Positions 35,178-41,546 of a stretch of DNA of 41,546 bases are shown here, piece by piece. Below the pieces are notes generated by a model that was given only the letters and a program-made list of their open reading frames with translations, was not told the DNA's origin and searched no databases. The stretch comes from JBFHER01 sp041584055 (lineage in GTDB: Bacteria; Bacteroidota; Bacteroidia; Bacteroidales; UBA5342): assembly GCA_041584055.1 (NCBI GenBank), contig JBFHER010000003.1, forward strand, positions 1 to 41,546, in the 5' to 3' direction. Numbering within the stretch: the stretch's first letter is position 1; each line of letters begins with the position of its first letter. The position numbers and the translations under genes are program-made.

Positions 35178-38100
35178 ATGAGTAAGAGATTTACAGAATA
35201 TAAAGGATTGGATTTGTCCGGGGTGAATAAAAGCATTCTGGAGAGATGGGAAAAGGATGATACCTTTCATAAGAGTATTGAAATCAGGGAAGGTCAACCA
35301 ACATTTGTTTTTTATGAAGGCCCTCCATCAGCCAATGGCATGCCAGGCATTCACCATGTTATTTCCCGTACGATAAAAGATATTTTCTGCAGATATAAAA
35401 CCCAAAAGGGATTTCGTGTGCATCGGAAAGCTGGTTGGGATACACATGGATTACCCGTAGAACTTGGTGTGGAGAAAATGTTGAATATCACCAAGGAAGA
35501 CATTGGCAAAACCATTACCGTTCAGGAATACAACGATAAATGCCGCTCAGAGGTGATGAAATACACGGACCTGTGGGAAGACCTGACCCATAAAATGGGG
35601 TATTGGGTGAACATGGATGATCCTTACATTACTTACGATAACCGTTACATGGAAACCCTGTGGTGGTTGTTGAAAGAACTGCATAAAAAAGACATGCTCT
35701 ACAAAGGGTATACAATTCAGCCATACTCACCGGCAGCTGGTACTGGTTTGAGCACGCACGAGCTGAATCAACCCGGATGTTACAAAGACGTAAAAGATAC
35801 AACATGCATCGGACAGTTTAAGGTGATTAAAAACGAGGTGTCGGAATTTCTGTTTTCAGATACAGATTCGGATGTGTACTTTTTGGCCTGGACTACCACG
35901 CCTTGGACACTTCCATCAAATACCGCGCTGGCAGTAGGACCAAAAATTGAATATGTTAAAGTCAGAACATTCAATCCTTATACCGGAAAAGCAATAACAG
36001 TTGTACTTGCCAAAGATCGTTTTTCAACGTATTTCAACGAAAAAAATAAAGATCTCGCACTTGAAGATTATCAGGAAGGTGATAAAAATATACCTTATAA
36101 GGTGCTGGGATCTTACAAGGGTAAAGAACTGACAGGAATATCATACGAGCAGCTGATTCCCTGGATTAAGCCCGAAAAAGAAGCATTTAAGGTGATCCCC
36201 GGAGATTACGTGACCACGGAAGATGGTACAGGAATGGTACATATCGCACCGACCTTTGGTGCAGATGACGACAGGGTGGCGAAAGTGGCTGGAATTCCAC
36301 CCCTCATCCTTATTGACAAGGAAGGCAATCGGCAGCCGATGGTTGACAGGACAGGACGTTTTTACAGCATTGATAAGCTGGATCCCGCTTTTGTTGAAAA
36401 ATATGTGAATGTGGAGGCCTACAAGGCGTTTGCCGGTCGCTTTGTGAAGAATGCTTACGATGAGAAACTAACAGAAAATGATCCATCCCTGGATGTTGAT
36501 ATTGCTGTTATGTTGAAACAGTCAAATCTGGCCTTCAAGGTTGAGAAACATGTTCACAATTATCCACATTGCTGGCGGACTGATAAGCCTGTGCTTTATT
36601 ATCCACTTGACAGTTGGTTTATAAAAACTACGGCTGCCAAAGAACGCATGATGGAATTGAATGACACCATCAATTGGAAACCGGCTTCAACCGGAACAGG
36701 GCGTTTTGGAAAATGGCTTGAGAATCTGGTTGATTGGAACCTTTCACGTTCACGTTATTGGGGAACACCACTTCCTATCTGGCGAACCGAAGATGGAACA
36801 GAGGAGAAATGCATCGGGTCGGTGGAAGAATTAATGGCAGAGATCGAGAAAGCAGTGGAAGCAGGCGTGATGTGGAAGAATCCTTTTGATGGCTTTGTGG
36901 TTGGTGATAATTCAAAGGAAAATTACGATAAAATTGACCTGCACCGACATGTGGTGGACGATATTATTTTAATAAGCAGTAAAGGAGAGCCTATGGTGCG
37001 TGAGTCTGACTTGATTGATGTTTGGTTCGATTCTGGTGCCATGCCTTATGCACAGCTGCATTATCCATTTGAGAATAAAGCCTCATTTCCGGAACGCTAT
37101 CCTGCTGATTTTATTGCAGAAGGTGTGGATCAAACCAGAGGGTGGTTCTTTACATTGCACGCAATTGCAACCATGCTTTTTGATTCCGTTGCATTTAAAA
37201 ATATTATCTCAAACGGTCTGGTGCTAGATAAGAATGGCAATAAAATGTCAAAACGTTTGGGGAACGGAGTGGAACCTTTTGCCGCCATCGAAAAATATGG
37301 TTCAGATCCTTTGCGTTGGTACATGATTACAAATGCTCAGCCATGGGACAATCTGAAATTTGATATCGAAGGTGTGGAAGAAGTGAAGCGAAAATTCTTT
37401 GGAACACTGTACAATACCTATGGTTTCTTTTCATTGTATGCCAATGTTGATGGTTTTACATTTGAAGAGGAAGAGGTTCCCGTTGAAAAACGTCCGGAAA
37501 TTGATCGCTGGATAATCTCGCTCTTGAATTCTCTTGTAAAAGAAGTGGACGAGAATCTAAATAATTATGAACCAACACGGGCAGGGCGCGCAATTCAGGA
37601 CTTTGTTTCAGAGAACCTGAGTAACTGGTATGTTCGTTTGAATAGAAAGCGTTTCTGGGGTGGCAAAATGGATGAAGATAAGCTGGCTGCCTATCAGACC
37701 TTATACACATGCCTTGAAACCATTGCATTGATTGCTGCCCCCATTATCCCATTCTTCGCTGATCAGCTGTTCACAGATCTGAATAAGGTGGGAGGAAGGT
37801 ATTCTGATGCTTCGGTTCATTTGCAGGATTTTCCAGTTGCAGATGAGACTTTGATCGACAAGGATCTGGAAGAACGAATGGAAATTGCCCAAACTGTTTC
37901 ATCCATGATTTTAAGTTTGCGTAGAAAAGTGAATATAAAAGTACGTCAACCGCTGGCAAAAATAATGTTGCCTGTGCTGGATAATCATTTTGTGGACCAG
38001 TTTGAGGCGGTACGTGACCTGGTACTAGGTGAAGTGAATATCAAAGAGGTTGAGTACCTTACCGACACACGCGGGATTCTGGTGAAAAAGATCAAGCCAA

Positions 38101-38615
38101 ACTTTAAAGTTCTTGGGCCAAAATATGGAAAACACATGAAAGCCATTGCCGGTTTGGTAAATGGTATGCAACAGGAAGATATTGCTGATTTTGAAAGCAA
38201 AGGAGCATGGCCTCTGGAGGTGAATGGTGAAACCATTGTATTAGGTTTGGAGGATGTTGAAATACTAAGCGAAGATATACCCGGATGGCTGGTAGCCACA
38301 GAGGGAAAAATTACGATAGCCCTGGATGTAACAATTAGTGACGAATTACGTAAAGAAGGTATTGCACGTGAGTTTGTGAACCGGGTGCAAAATCTTCGTA
38401 AGGAAAGTGGATTGGAAGTAACGGATAAAATTCAACTGCTTATTGGCTCCCATAAATCATTGGATGCAGCAGTGACGGAACATAAGGAATACATTGCTTC
38501 TCAGACCCTTGCGAAAGAGGTGCTAATTGCTTCTCTGGAAGATCTGAAAGATGGTAAAGAAGTGGAAATAGAAGCTGACGCTGTGACCATGATCAAAATA
38601 GAGAAACAGTTTTGA
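35178..38615 (+). CDS. ileS: Isoleucyl-tRNA synthetase with swapped HIGH motif (GIHH)
   Basis: This 1145-residue class I synthetase charges tRNA-Ile. Length, 'YKTQKGFRVHRKAGWDTHGLPVE' (read in short pieces: GWDTHGLPVE), the editing domain (about 190-420, 'AWTTTPWTLPSNTALAVG', 'GTGMVHIAPTFGADD'), KMSKR at 689-693, and lack of a C-terminal zinc motif place it with the eukaryote-like IleRS2 group. The first signature motif, normally HxGH, reads Gly57-Ile58-His59-His60 in 'SANGMPGIHHVISR', so its first and third residues are swapped. Such GxHH IleRS2 enzymes have been described as extremely resistant to mupirocin. It is followed by a TraR/DksA-like gene with its own promoter. Confidence 0.97.
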   Translation: MSKRFTEYKGLDLSGVNKSILERWEKDDTFHKSIEIREGQPTFVFYEGPPSANGMPGIHHVISRTIKDIFCRYKTQKGFRVHRKAGWDTHGLPVELGVEKMLNITKEDIGKTITVQEYNDKCRSEVMKYTDLWEDLTHKMGYWVNMDDPYITYDNRYMETLWWLLKELHKKDMLYKGYTIQPYSPAAGTGLSTHELNQPGCYKDVKDTTCIGQFKVIKNEVSEFLFSDTDSDVYFLAWTTTPWTLPSNTALAVGPKIEYVKVRTFNPYTGKAITVVLAKDRFSTYFNEKNKDLALEDYQEGDKNIPYKVLGSYKGKELTGISYEQLIPWIKPEKEAFKVIPGDYVTTEDGTGMVHIAPTFGADDDRVAKVAGIPPLILIDKEGNRQPMVDRTGRFYSIDKLDPAFVEKYVNVEAYKAFAGRFVKNAYDEKLTENDPSLDVDIAVMLKQSNLAFKVEKHVHNYPHCWRTDKPVLYYPLDSWFIKTTAAKERMMELNDTINWKPASTGTGRFGKWLENLVDWNLSRSRYWGTPLPIWRTEDGTEEKCIGSVEELMAEIEKAVEAGVMWKNPFDGFVVGDNSKENYDKIDLHRHVVDDIILISSKGEPMVRESDLIDVWFDSGAMPYAQLHYPFENKASFPERYPADFIAEGVDQTRGWFFTLHAIATMLFDSVAFKNIISNGLVLDKNGNKMSKRLGNGVEPFAAIEKYGSDPLRWYMITNAQPWDNLKFDIEGVEEVKRKFFGTLYNTYGFFSLYANVDGFTFEEEEVPVEKRPEIDRWIISLLNSLVKEVDENLNNYEPTRAGRAIQDFVSENLSNWYVRLNRKRFWGGKMDEDKLAAYQTLYTCLETIALIAAPIIPFFADQLFTDLNKVGGRYSDASVHLQDFPVADETLIDKDLEERMEIAQTVSSMILSLRRKVNIKVRQPLAKIMLPVLDNHFVDQFEAVRDLVLGEVNIKEVEYLTDTRGILVKKIKPNFKVLGPKYGKHMKAIAGLVNGMQQEDIADFESKGAWPLEVNGETIVLGLEDVEILSEDIPGWLVATEGKITIALDVTISDELRKEGIAREFVNRVQNLRKESGLEVTDKIQLLIGSHKSLDAAVTEHKEYIASQTLAKEVLIASLEDLKDGKEVEIEADAVTMIKIEKQF

Positions 38616-38640
38616 AATATTAAAAATTAATTTTACTTTG
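38611..38640 (+). promoter_or_regulatory. Promoter of the TraR/DksA-like gene
   Basis: TTTG (38611-38614), an 18-bp spacer, then TTACTTTG (38633-38640), one base off TAnnTTTG. The -33 element overlaps the last codons of ileS. An AGGAG (38651-38655) lies only 1 nt before the ATG, too close for an ideal ribosome binding site. Confidence 0.5.
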
Positions 38641-38656
38641 CTAAAAATTTAGGAGT

Positions 38657-39031
38657 ATGGATACGAAAACAAGATATACAGACAAGGAACTTCAAGAATT
38701 CAAAGAAATTATCCTTGATAAGCTGGTGAAGGCTAGGCGCGATTTTGATCTCTTAAAGGCAAATATTACTCATAGCGACGATAATGATACGCAGGATACA
38801 TCTCCTACCTTTAAGGTTTTTGAAGAAGGTTCAGCTGTATTGAGCAAGGAAGAATCAGGGCGTTTGGCCCAACGTCAACAGAAGTTTATCAATCATCTTG
38901 AGGCTGCCCTGGTTCGAATCGAAAATAAAACATATGGTATTTGCCGTGTAACGGGCAACCTGATACCAAAAGAAAGACTTAGAGCTGTACCCCATGCCAC
39001 TCTTTCAATTGAGGCGAAAGAGGGCAAATAA
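38657..39031 (+). CDS. TraR/DksA-family protein with reduced zinc finger
   Basis: This 124-residue protein has an N-terminal helical hairpin (about 8-90, charged, coiled-coil-like) and a C-terminal finger region 'YGICRVTGNLIPKERLRAVP'. Only one of the four zinc cysteines of classic DksA remains. That is also the common Bacteroidota form, so loss of the others is not specific to this strain. DksA relatives bind RNA polymerase through the secondary channel and adjust transcription; that role is inferred from the family. It lies between ileS and lspA, a frequent arrangement in this phylum. A terminator follows. Confidence 0.85.
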   Translation: MDTKTRYTDKELQEFKEIILDKLVKARRDFDLLKANITHSDDNDTQDTSPTFKVFEEGSAVLSKEESGRLAQRQQKFINHLEAALVRIENKTYGICRVTGNLIPKERLRAVPHATLSIEAKEGK

Positions 39032-39057
39032 ATACAACAATTTACCTCAAAATGATG

Positions 39058-39084
39058 ATGGAGGGCCAATGGTCCTCCGTTTTT
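39058..39084 (+). terminator. Intrinsic terminator after the TraR/DksA-like gene
   Basis: An 8-bp stem GGAGGGCC / GGTCCTCC with one G-T wobble (39060-39067, 39071-39078), extendable by two weak pairs, has a 3-nt loop and is followed by a run of Ts (39080-39084). It lies 26 nt after the stop codon and about 20 nt before lspA, so lspA must be reached by read-through or its own weak promoter. Confidence 0.75.
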
Positions 39085-39103
39085 ATATGTAAAAACATTA
39101 AAA

Positions 39104-39658
39104 ATGACAAAGAAAGGTTGGATATCGATCAGTGTAATTTTCTTCGTGCTTATCATCGATCAATTACTCAAGATTCACATCAAAACAACGCCACTATCGC
39201 CGCTTCATAATTTATTCTTCATCGATTTTGTTGAAAATAATGGGATGGCCTTCGGAGTTGAACTGCCCGGTGTTGGTGGCAAATATGTCCTCACCTCTTT
39301 TCGCCTTGTTGCTTCGTTTGTAATTGCCTATTTGATTCGCCGCATGATTATTCGGAAAGTTGATACTGGTGTTCTGGTTGGCTTCTCAATGATTTTAGCC
39401 GGGGCACTGGGGAATATCATTGACAGTCTTTTTTATGGAATAATATTTGATTATGCGCCGTTGATGCAGGGGCGTGTGGTTGATATGCTTCACTTTCATC
39501 TTTTCCATTTTTACTGGCCGGACTGGCTGCCCTGGTTAGGTGGAAATTATTTTCAGTTTTTTGCACCGATCTTTAATATTGCAGATGCATCCATCACCAC
39601 CGGAATTGCTTATTTGCTAATATTTCATCGTAAGTTCTTCAAAGAAAATCATTTTTAA
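39104..39658 (+). CDS. lspA: Lipoprotein signal peptidase (signal peptidase II)
   Basis: This 184-residue membrane aspartyl protease cuts the signal peptide from diacylated prolipoproteins. It has four hydrophobic segments. Motifs are 'DQLLKIHIK' near residue 19, 'NNGMAFG' at 45-51, 'GALGNIIDSLFYG' (Asp107), and the catalytic pair Asp127 ('GRVVDMLHF') and Asp161 ('FNIADASIT'). A loop of about 25 aromatic-rich residues between the two catalytic aspartates makes it slightly longer than proteobacterial LspA, as usual in Bacteroidota. Its stop codon overlaps the start of the next gene by one base (TAATG), indicating translational coupling. Confidence 0.96.
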   Translation: MTKKGWISISVIFFVLIIDQLLKIHIKTTPLSPLHNLFFIDFVENNGMAFGVELPGVGGKYVLTSFRLVASFVIAYLIRRMIIRKVDTGVLVGFSMILAGALGNIIDSLFYGIIFDYAPLMQGRVVDMLHFHLFHFYWPDWLPWLGGNYFQFFAPIFNIADASITTGIAYLLIFHRKFFKENHF

Positions 39659-40500
39659 TGCGGGCATCTCTCCTTATATTGGGAACAATGCTGCTTCTGT
39701 TTGCATGCAATAAGAAGAATAGCTATGTCATTCCTCAGGATCAGATGGTGGACATCCTTGTGGACATACATTTAACAGAAGGCATCATTACCGACAATGT
39801 GGATGCTTTTTTTAAAAATGAAGATAAATACACTGCTTACAAAACAATTTATAAAAAGTATGGCATTGATGAAATGCGTTTTGATTCTTCATTGACCTAC
39901 TATTCAAAAGAAACCCATTTGTTTGTTCAGATCTATGATTCTGTCATCACACATTTGATGAAAATAGAAACTGATGTGCAAACCGGTAAATATTTTCAGC
40001 CAAACTTATTAAAAGTGGATTCACTGATTCAAAAAAGTTTTCCGCAGGATTCTTTGTTGAAAGATTCCATATTTAATGAATTTTGGAATTTGCCAAGAAG
40101 CTTTAGTATCTCTGCAGATGGAGGCATCGATCAGTTCGTCTTTCGGATCGATGTGGATACGAGCTATGGGTTCGAGTATCGCCTTTATACCGACATTGAG
40201 ATACATCCAACTGATAGTTGTGAAAATCCGCAGATAAAAGTAGAGATGGAATACAGAGACAGCACAAAATCCAATGTAGCTTTGGAGCTTCTTGTAGATT
40301 CGATGATTCATACCTATGCATTGGTTTTGAAAATTGATTCCGGGAAAACGCCAAAAACACTGAAAGGGACTTTGTACGAAGATACGGTTTGTCTGGTAGA
40401 TAAATCTCTTGAAATTAAAAATATACGCATGTACGAAATTGGAGATCCCGGGATTGTAAATGAAATGCGTTATAAAGGTTTGATTTTTCCGAAAGAATGA
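39658..40500 (+). CDS. DUF4296-type lipoprotein
   Basis: This 280-residue lipoprotein has Cys17 in 'LLLFACNKKN'. The N-terminal ~110 residues match the DUF4296 pattern: 'MVDILVDIHLTEGII', 'YKTIYKKYGIDEMRFDSSLT', 'HLFVQIYDSVITHL'. The C-terminal half is beta-rich and I do not recognise it. DUF4296 proteins have no established function and are common next to lspA in Bacteroidota. It is translationally coupled to lspA and overlaps the next gene by four bases (ATGA). Confidence 0.82.
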   Translation: MRASLLILGTMLLLFACNKKNSYVIPQDQMVDILVDIHLTEGIITDNVDAFFKNEDKYTAYKTIYKKYGIDEMRFDSSLTYYSKETHLFVQIYDSVITHLMKIETDVQTGKYFQPNLLKVDSLIQKSFPQDSLLKDSIFNEFWNLPRSFSISADGGIDQFVFRIDVDTSYGFEYRLYTDIEIHPTDSCENPQIKVEMEYRDSTKSNVALELLVDSMIHTYALVLKIDSGKTPKTLKGTLYEDTVCLVDKSLEIKNIRMYEIGDPGIVNEMRYKGLIFPKE

Positions 40501-40895
40501 TCAGAGAACGAATATCAGGTCATTATCTTGTAAACAATGGACAACTGTTAAAACGGGGCATTGTTTTATTGGACGAAGAGCGTCGGATTGTTGATGTTTT
40601 AGACAATGGCGGAAAAGCTGTGGAATTGCCATCAATGCGTTATTTAAATGGAGTTTTAGTGCCGATTAAAGCCCCATTTGAAGTGAACTTTCTTCTGTTG
40701 AAAAATAATACAGCGGAAATATTAAAAGTGCAGCAGACGCTTCCCATAAACACATTTTTGAAGCTTTTTAGTGAGCATCTGGCCCCCCTGAATAAAGGTG
40801 AATGTGTGCGTTTTTTGCTGCTTAAAAAGTTGGATTACACCGAAATGAAGTTGAATGCCAACTCAAGCATCCATGCGGTGAAGTGGCTGTACTAA
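40497..40895 (+). CDS. Small protein resembling the N-terminal beta part of an amidohydrolase
   Basis: This 132-residue protein overlaps the DUF4296 gene by ATGA, so it is likely translated with it. The first 60 residues ('ISGHYLVNNGQLLKRGIVLL', 'RYLNGVLVPIKAP') look like the N-terminal beta-sandwich of amidohydrolase/chlorohydrolase enzymes. In those enzymes, 'YLNGVLVPGFVNxHxH' would lead into the metal-binding histidines. Here the sequence continues 'IKAPFEVNF' and has no HxH motif, so the catalytic barrel is absent. It may be a remnant or a reused domain. Function unknown. Confidence 0.6.
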   Translation: MIRERISGHYLVNNGQLLKRGIVLLDEERRIVDVLDNGGKAVELPSMRYLNGVLVPIKAPFEVNFLLLKNNTAEILKVQQTLPINTFLKLFSEHLAPLNKGECVRFLLLKKLDYTEMKLNANSSIHAVKWLY

Positions 40896-41051
40896 CCAGT
40901 GCGAAAGCCCCTTGTGTTAACTTCGCGACTTGACACGCTTAGTTTTAAAATAAATGCCTAAATAACACGCAGGGTAAAGAAAAAGTCCATAGCTTTACAT
41001 TCGATCAAAATAAGAAGTTTTGATTCTATAAACGACTAAATTACGACAATC

Positions 41052-41156
41052 ATGGCAAAGTCTCAAGATGCAAAAAAGAATGTGAAAAAAGAGCCCATAT
41101 TAACAGCTAAAGAAAAGAAAGCTGCCAAAAGAGAAAAAAAGGCTGGAAATAAATAA
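41052..41156 (+). CDS. 34-residue lysine-rich small protein
   Basis: The frame runs from ATG 41052 to TAA 41154-41156 and encodes MAKSQDAKKN followed by a Lys/Ala/Glu-rich tail ('KEKKAAKREKK'). It is strongly basic and likely helical or disordered. Similar short Lys-rich proteins starting MAKSQDAKK are familiar to me from Bacteroidota genomes, but without a known role; binding to nucleic acid is a guess. A 13-bp hairpin follows directly. Confidence 0.6.
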   Translation: MAKSQDAKKNVKKEPILTAKEKKAAKREKKAGNK

Positions 41157-41167
41157 CGTTCTTCTTT

Positions 41168-41198
41168 ATTCATCGGATGACTACTTCATCCGATGAAT
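41168..41198. terminator. Bidirectional terminator-like hairpin between convergent genes
   Basis: A perfect 13-bp inverted repeat (41168-41180 with 41186-41198; core CATCGGATG / CATCCGATG) has a 5-nt loop. There is no long T run on either side. The right arm lies inside the last codons of rocD and the loop contains its stop codon. Its place between two converging genes suggests termination for both. Confidence 0.6.
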
Positions 41199-41546
41199 CT
41201 CTTTAAAGGTTCGTTTTATTATTTCAAGCGCATCCATTAGCTGTGTTTCGTTGATTACCAGCGGAGGTGCGAAACGAATAATGTGCTCATGGGTTGGCTT
41301 TGCGATTAAGCCGTTTTCTTTGAGTGCCACGCACACATCCCATGCTGTTTTTCCATTTGTCGGTTTGATGACGACGGCATTTAAAAGGCCTTTCCCCCGA
41401 ACCAGCTCGATAAATGGTGAATCAATGGCTTTAAGTTCTTTTCGGAACAACTTCCCTAAGCGATCTGCATTTTCCGCAAGCTTTTCTTCAACGATGACCT
41501 TCAATGCTGAGATTGCAACTTTACATGCAACAGGATTGCCACCATA
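41181..41546 (-). CDS. rocD: Ornithine aminotransferase, C-terminal part (5' end outside window)
   Basis: The frame is open to the window edge; 121 residues are visible. They start 'YGGNPVACKVAISALKV' and run through 'RGKGLLNAVVI' and 'IIRFAPPLVINETQLMDAL'. These are characteristic of the C-terminal domain of class III aminotransferases, closest in pattern to ornithine--oxo-acid aminotransferase, which converts ornithine to glutamate semialdehyde using PLP. The PLP lysine lies upstream, outside the window. Acetylornithine aminotransferase is a less likely alternative. Confidence 0.85.
   Translation of the reverse strand, partial: YGGNPVACKVAISALKVIVEEKLAENADRLGKLFRKELKAIDSPFIELVRGKGLLNAVVIKPTNGKTAWDVCVALKENGLIAKPTHEHIIRFAPPLVINETQLMDALEIIKRTFKEIHRMK

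Noticed and set aside
38930..39028. Loss of zinc cysteines in the TraR/DksA-like protein as evidence of inactivation
   Set aside because: The reduced finger ('CRVTGNLIPKERLRAVPHA') is the usual form of this protein in the phylum, so it is not a strain-specific defect.
28547..39658. Idea that secA, lgt and lspA are part of the glucan locus because it is rich in lipoproteins
   Set aside because: They are housekeeping genes with their own promoters in every bacterium of this type, separated by a strong terminator and the regulator gene; proximity is more likely chance.
40918..40925. TAACTTCG resembling the ileS -7 box, upstream of the small basic protein gene
   Set aside because: There is no TTTG near the expected -33 position, and the leader would be over 100 nt.
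1..41546. CRISPR arrays, tRNA or rRNA genes, insertion sequences or prophage genes
   Set aside because: I saw no regularly spaced repeats beyond those listed, no transposase or integrase motifs and no recognisable structural RNA; the accessory region appears to be a metabolic locus, not a mobile element.

Overview
The window looks like a chromosomal segment of a Bacteroidota bacterium. The signs are SusC/SusD pairs, many lipoproteins with an acidic patch after the lipobox cysteine, a type IX secretion C-terminal signal, Bacteroidota-type promoters (TTTG around -33, TAnnTTTG around -7), a long SecA, a long Lgt, and the linked ileS / TraR-DksA-like / lspA genes. Base composition is moderate to AT-rich. 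Genus cannot be fixed from the sequence alone.

Layout. 1-1408: the end of a TonB-dependent receptor and a convergent small secreted protein. 1409-25446: a large polysaccharide utilisation locus (PUL) on the + strand. In order it encodes SusC, SusD, two surface lipoproteins (likely glycan-binding), two GH16 laminarinase-type lipoproteins, a 1168-residue GH149-like beta-1,3-glucan phosphorylase, two signal-less GH17 enzymes, a decayed third GH17, a GPH sugar importer, a GH30 lipoprotein, a clan GH-A lipoprotein, a second GPH importer with its own promoter, and a type IX secreted protein built only of carbohydrate-binding-like beta-sandwich domains. It ends in a strong intrinsic terminator. 25488-28391: a membrane-spanning propeller/Y_Y_Y/LuxR-type one-component regulator, probably the PUL sensor. 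28547 to the end: housekeeping genes: secA, lgt, mscS-like, an RsmI-family methyltransferase, ileS, a TraR/DksA-like gene, lspA, a DUF4296 lipoprotein, an amidohydrolase-like fragment, a 34-residue basic protein, and the end of rocD.

How it works together (inference). The substrate is probably a laminarin-like beta-1,3-glucan with beta-1,6 branches. Surface binding proteins and GH16 enzymes would capture and cut it, GH30 would remove branches, and SusCD would import oligomers. GPH symporters would move products into the cytoplasm. There the GH149 phosphorylase would release glucose-1-phosphate, and the leaderless-peptide GH17s would trim or remodel chains. 

The most notable new signal is a 55-bp array of 11-bp units (TGAGTTT.../TGAG.../spacer/TGAGTTTT.../TGAA) that appears only before susC and before the second transporter. 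In both places it sits 47-48 bp upstream of the same -7 box, TAAGTTTG. It is a strong candidate operator that ties both transcription units to one activator. Other points of interest are an IleRS whose HIGH motif is swapped to GIHH, and a GH17 pseudogene with a clean internal deletion.
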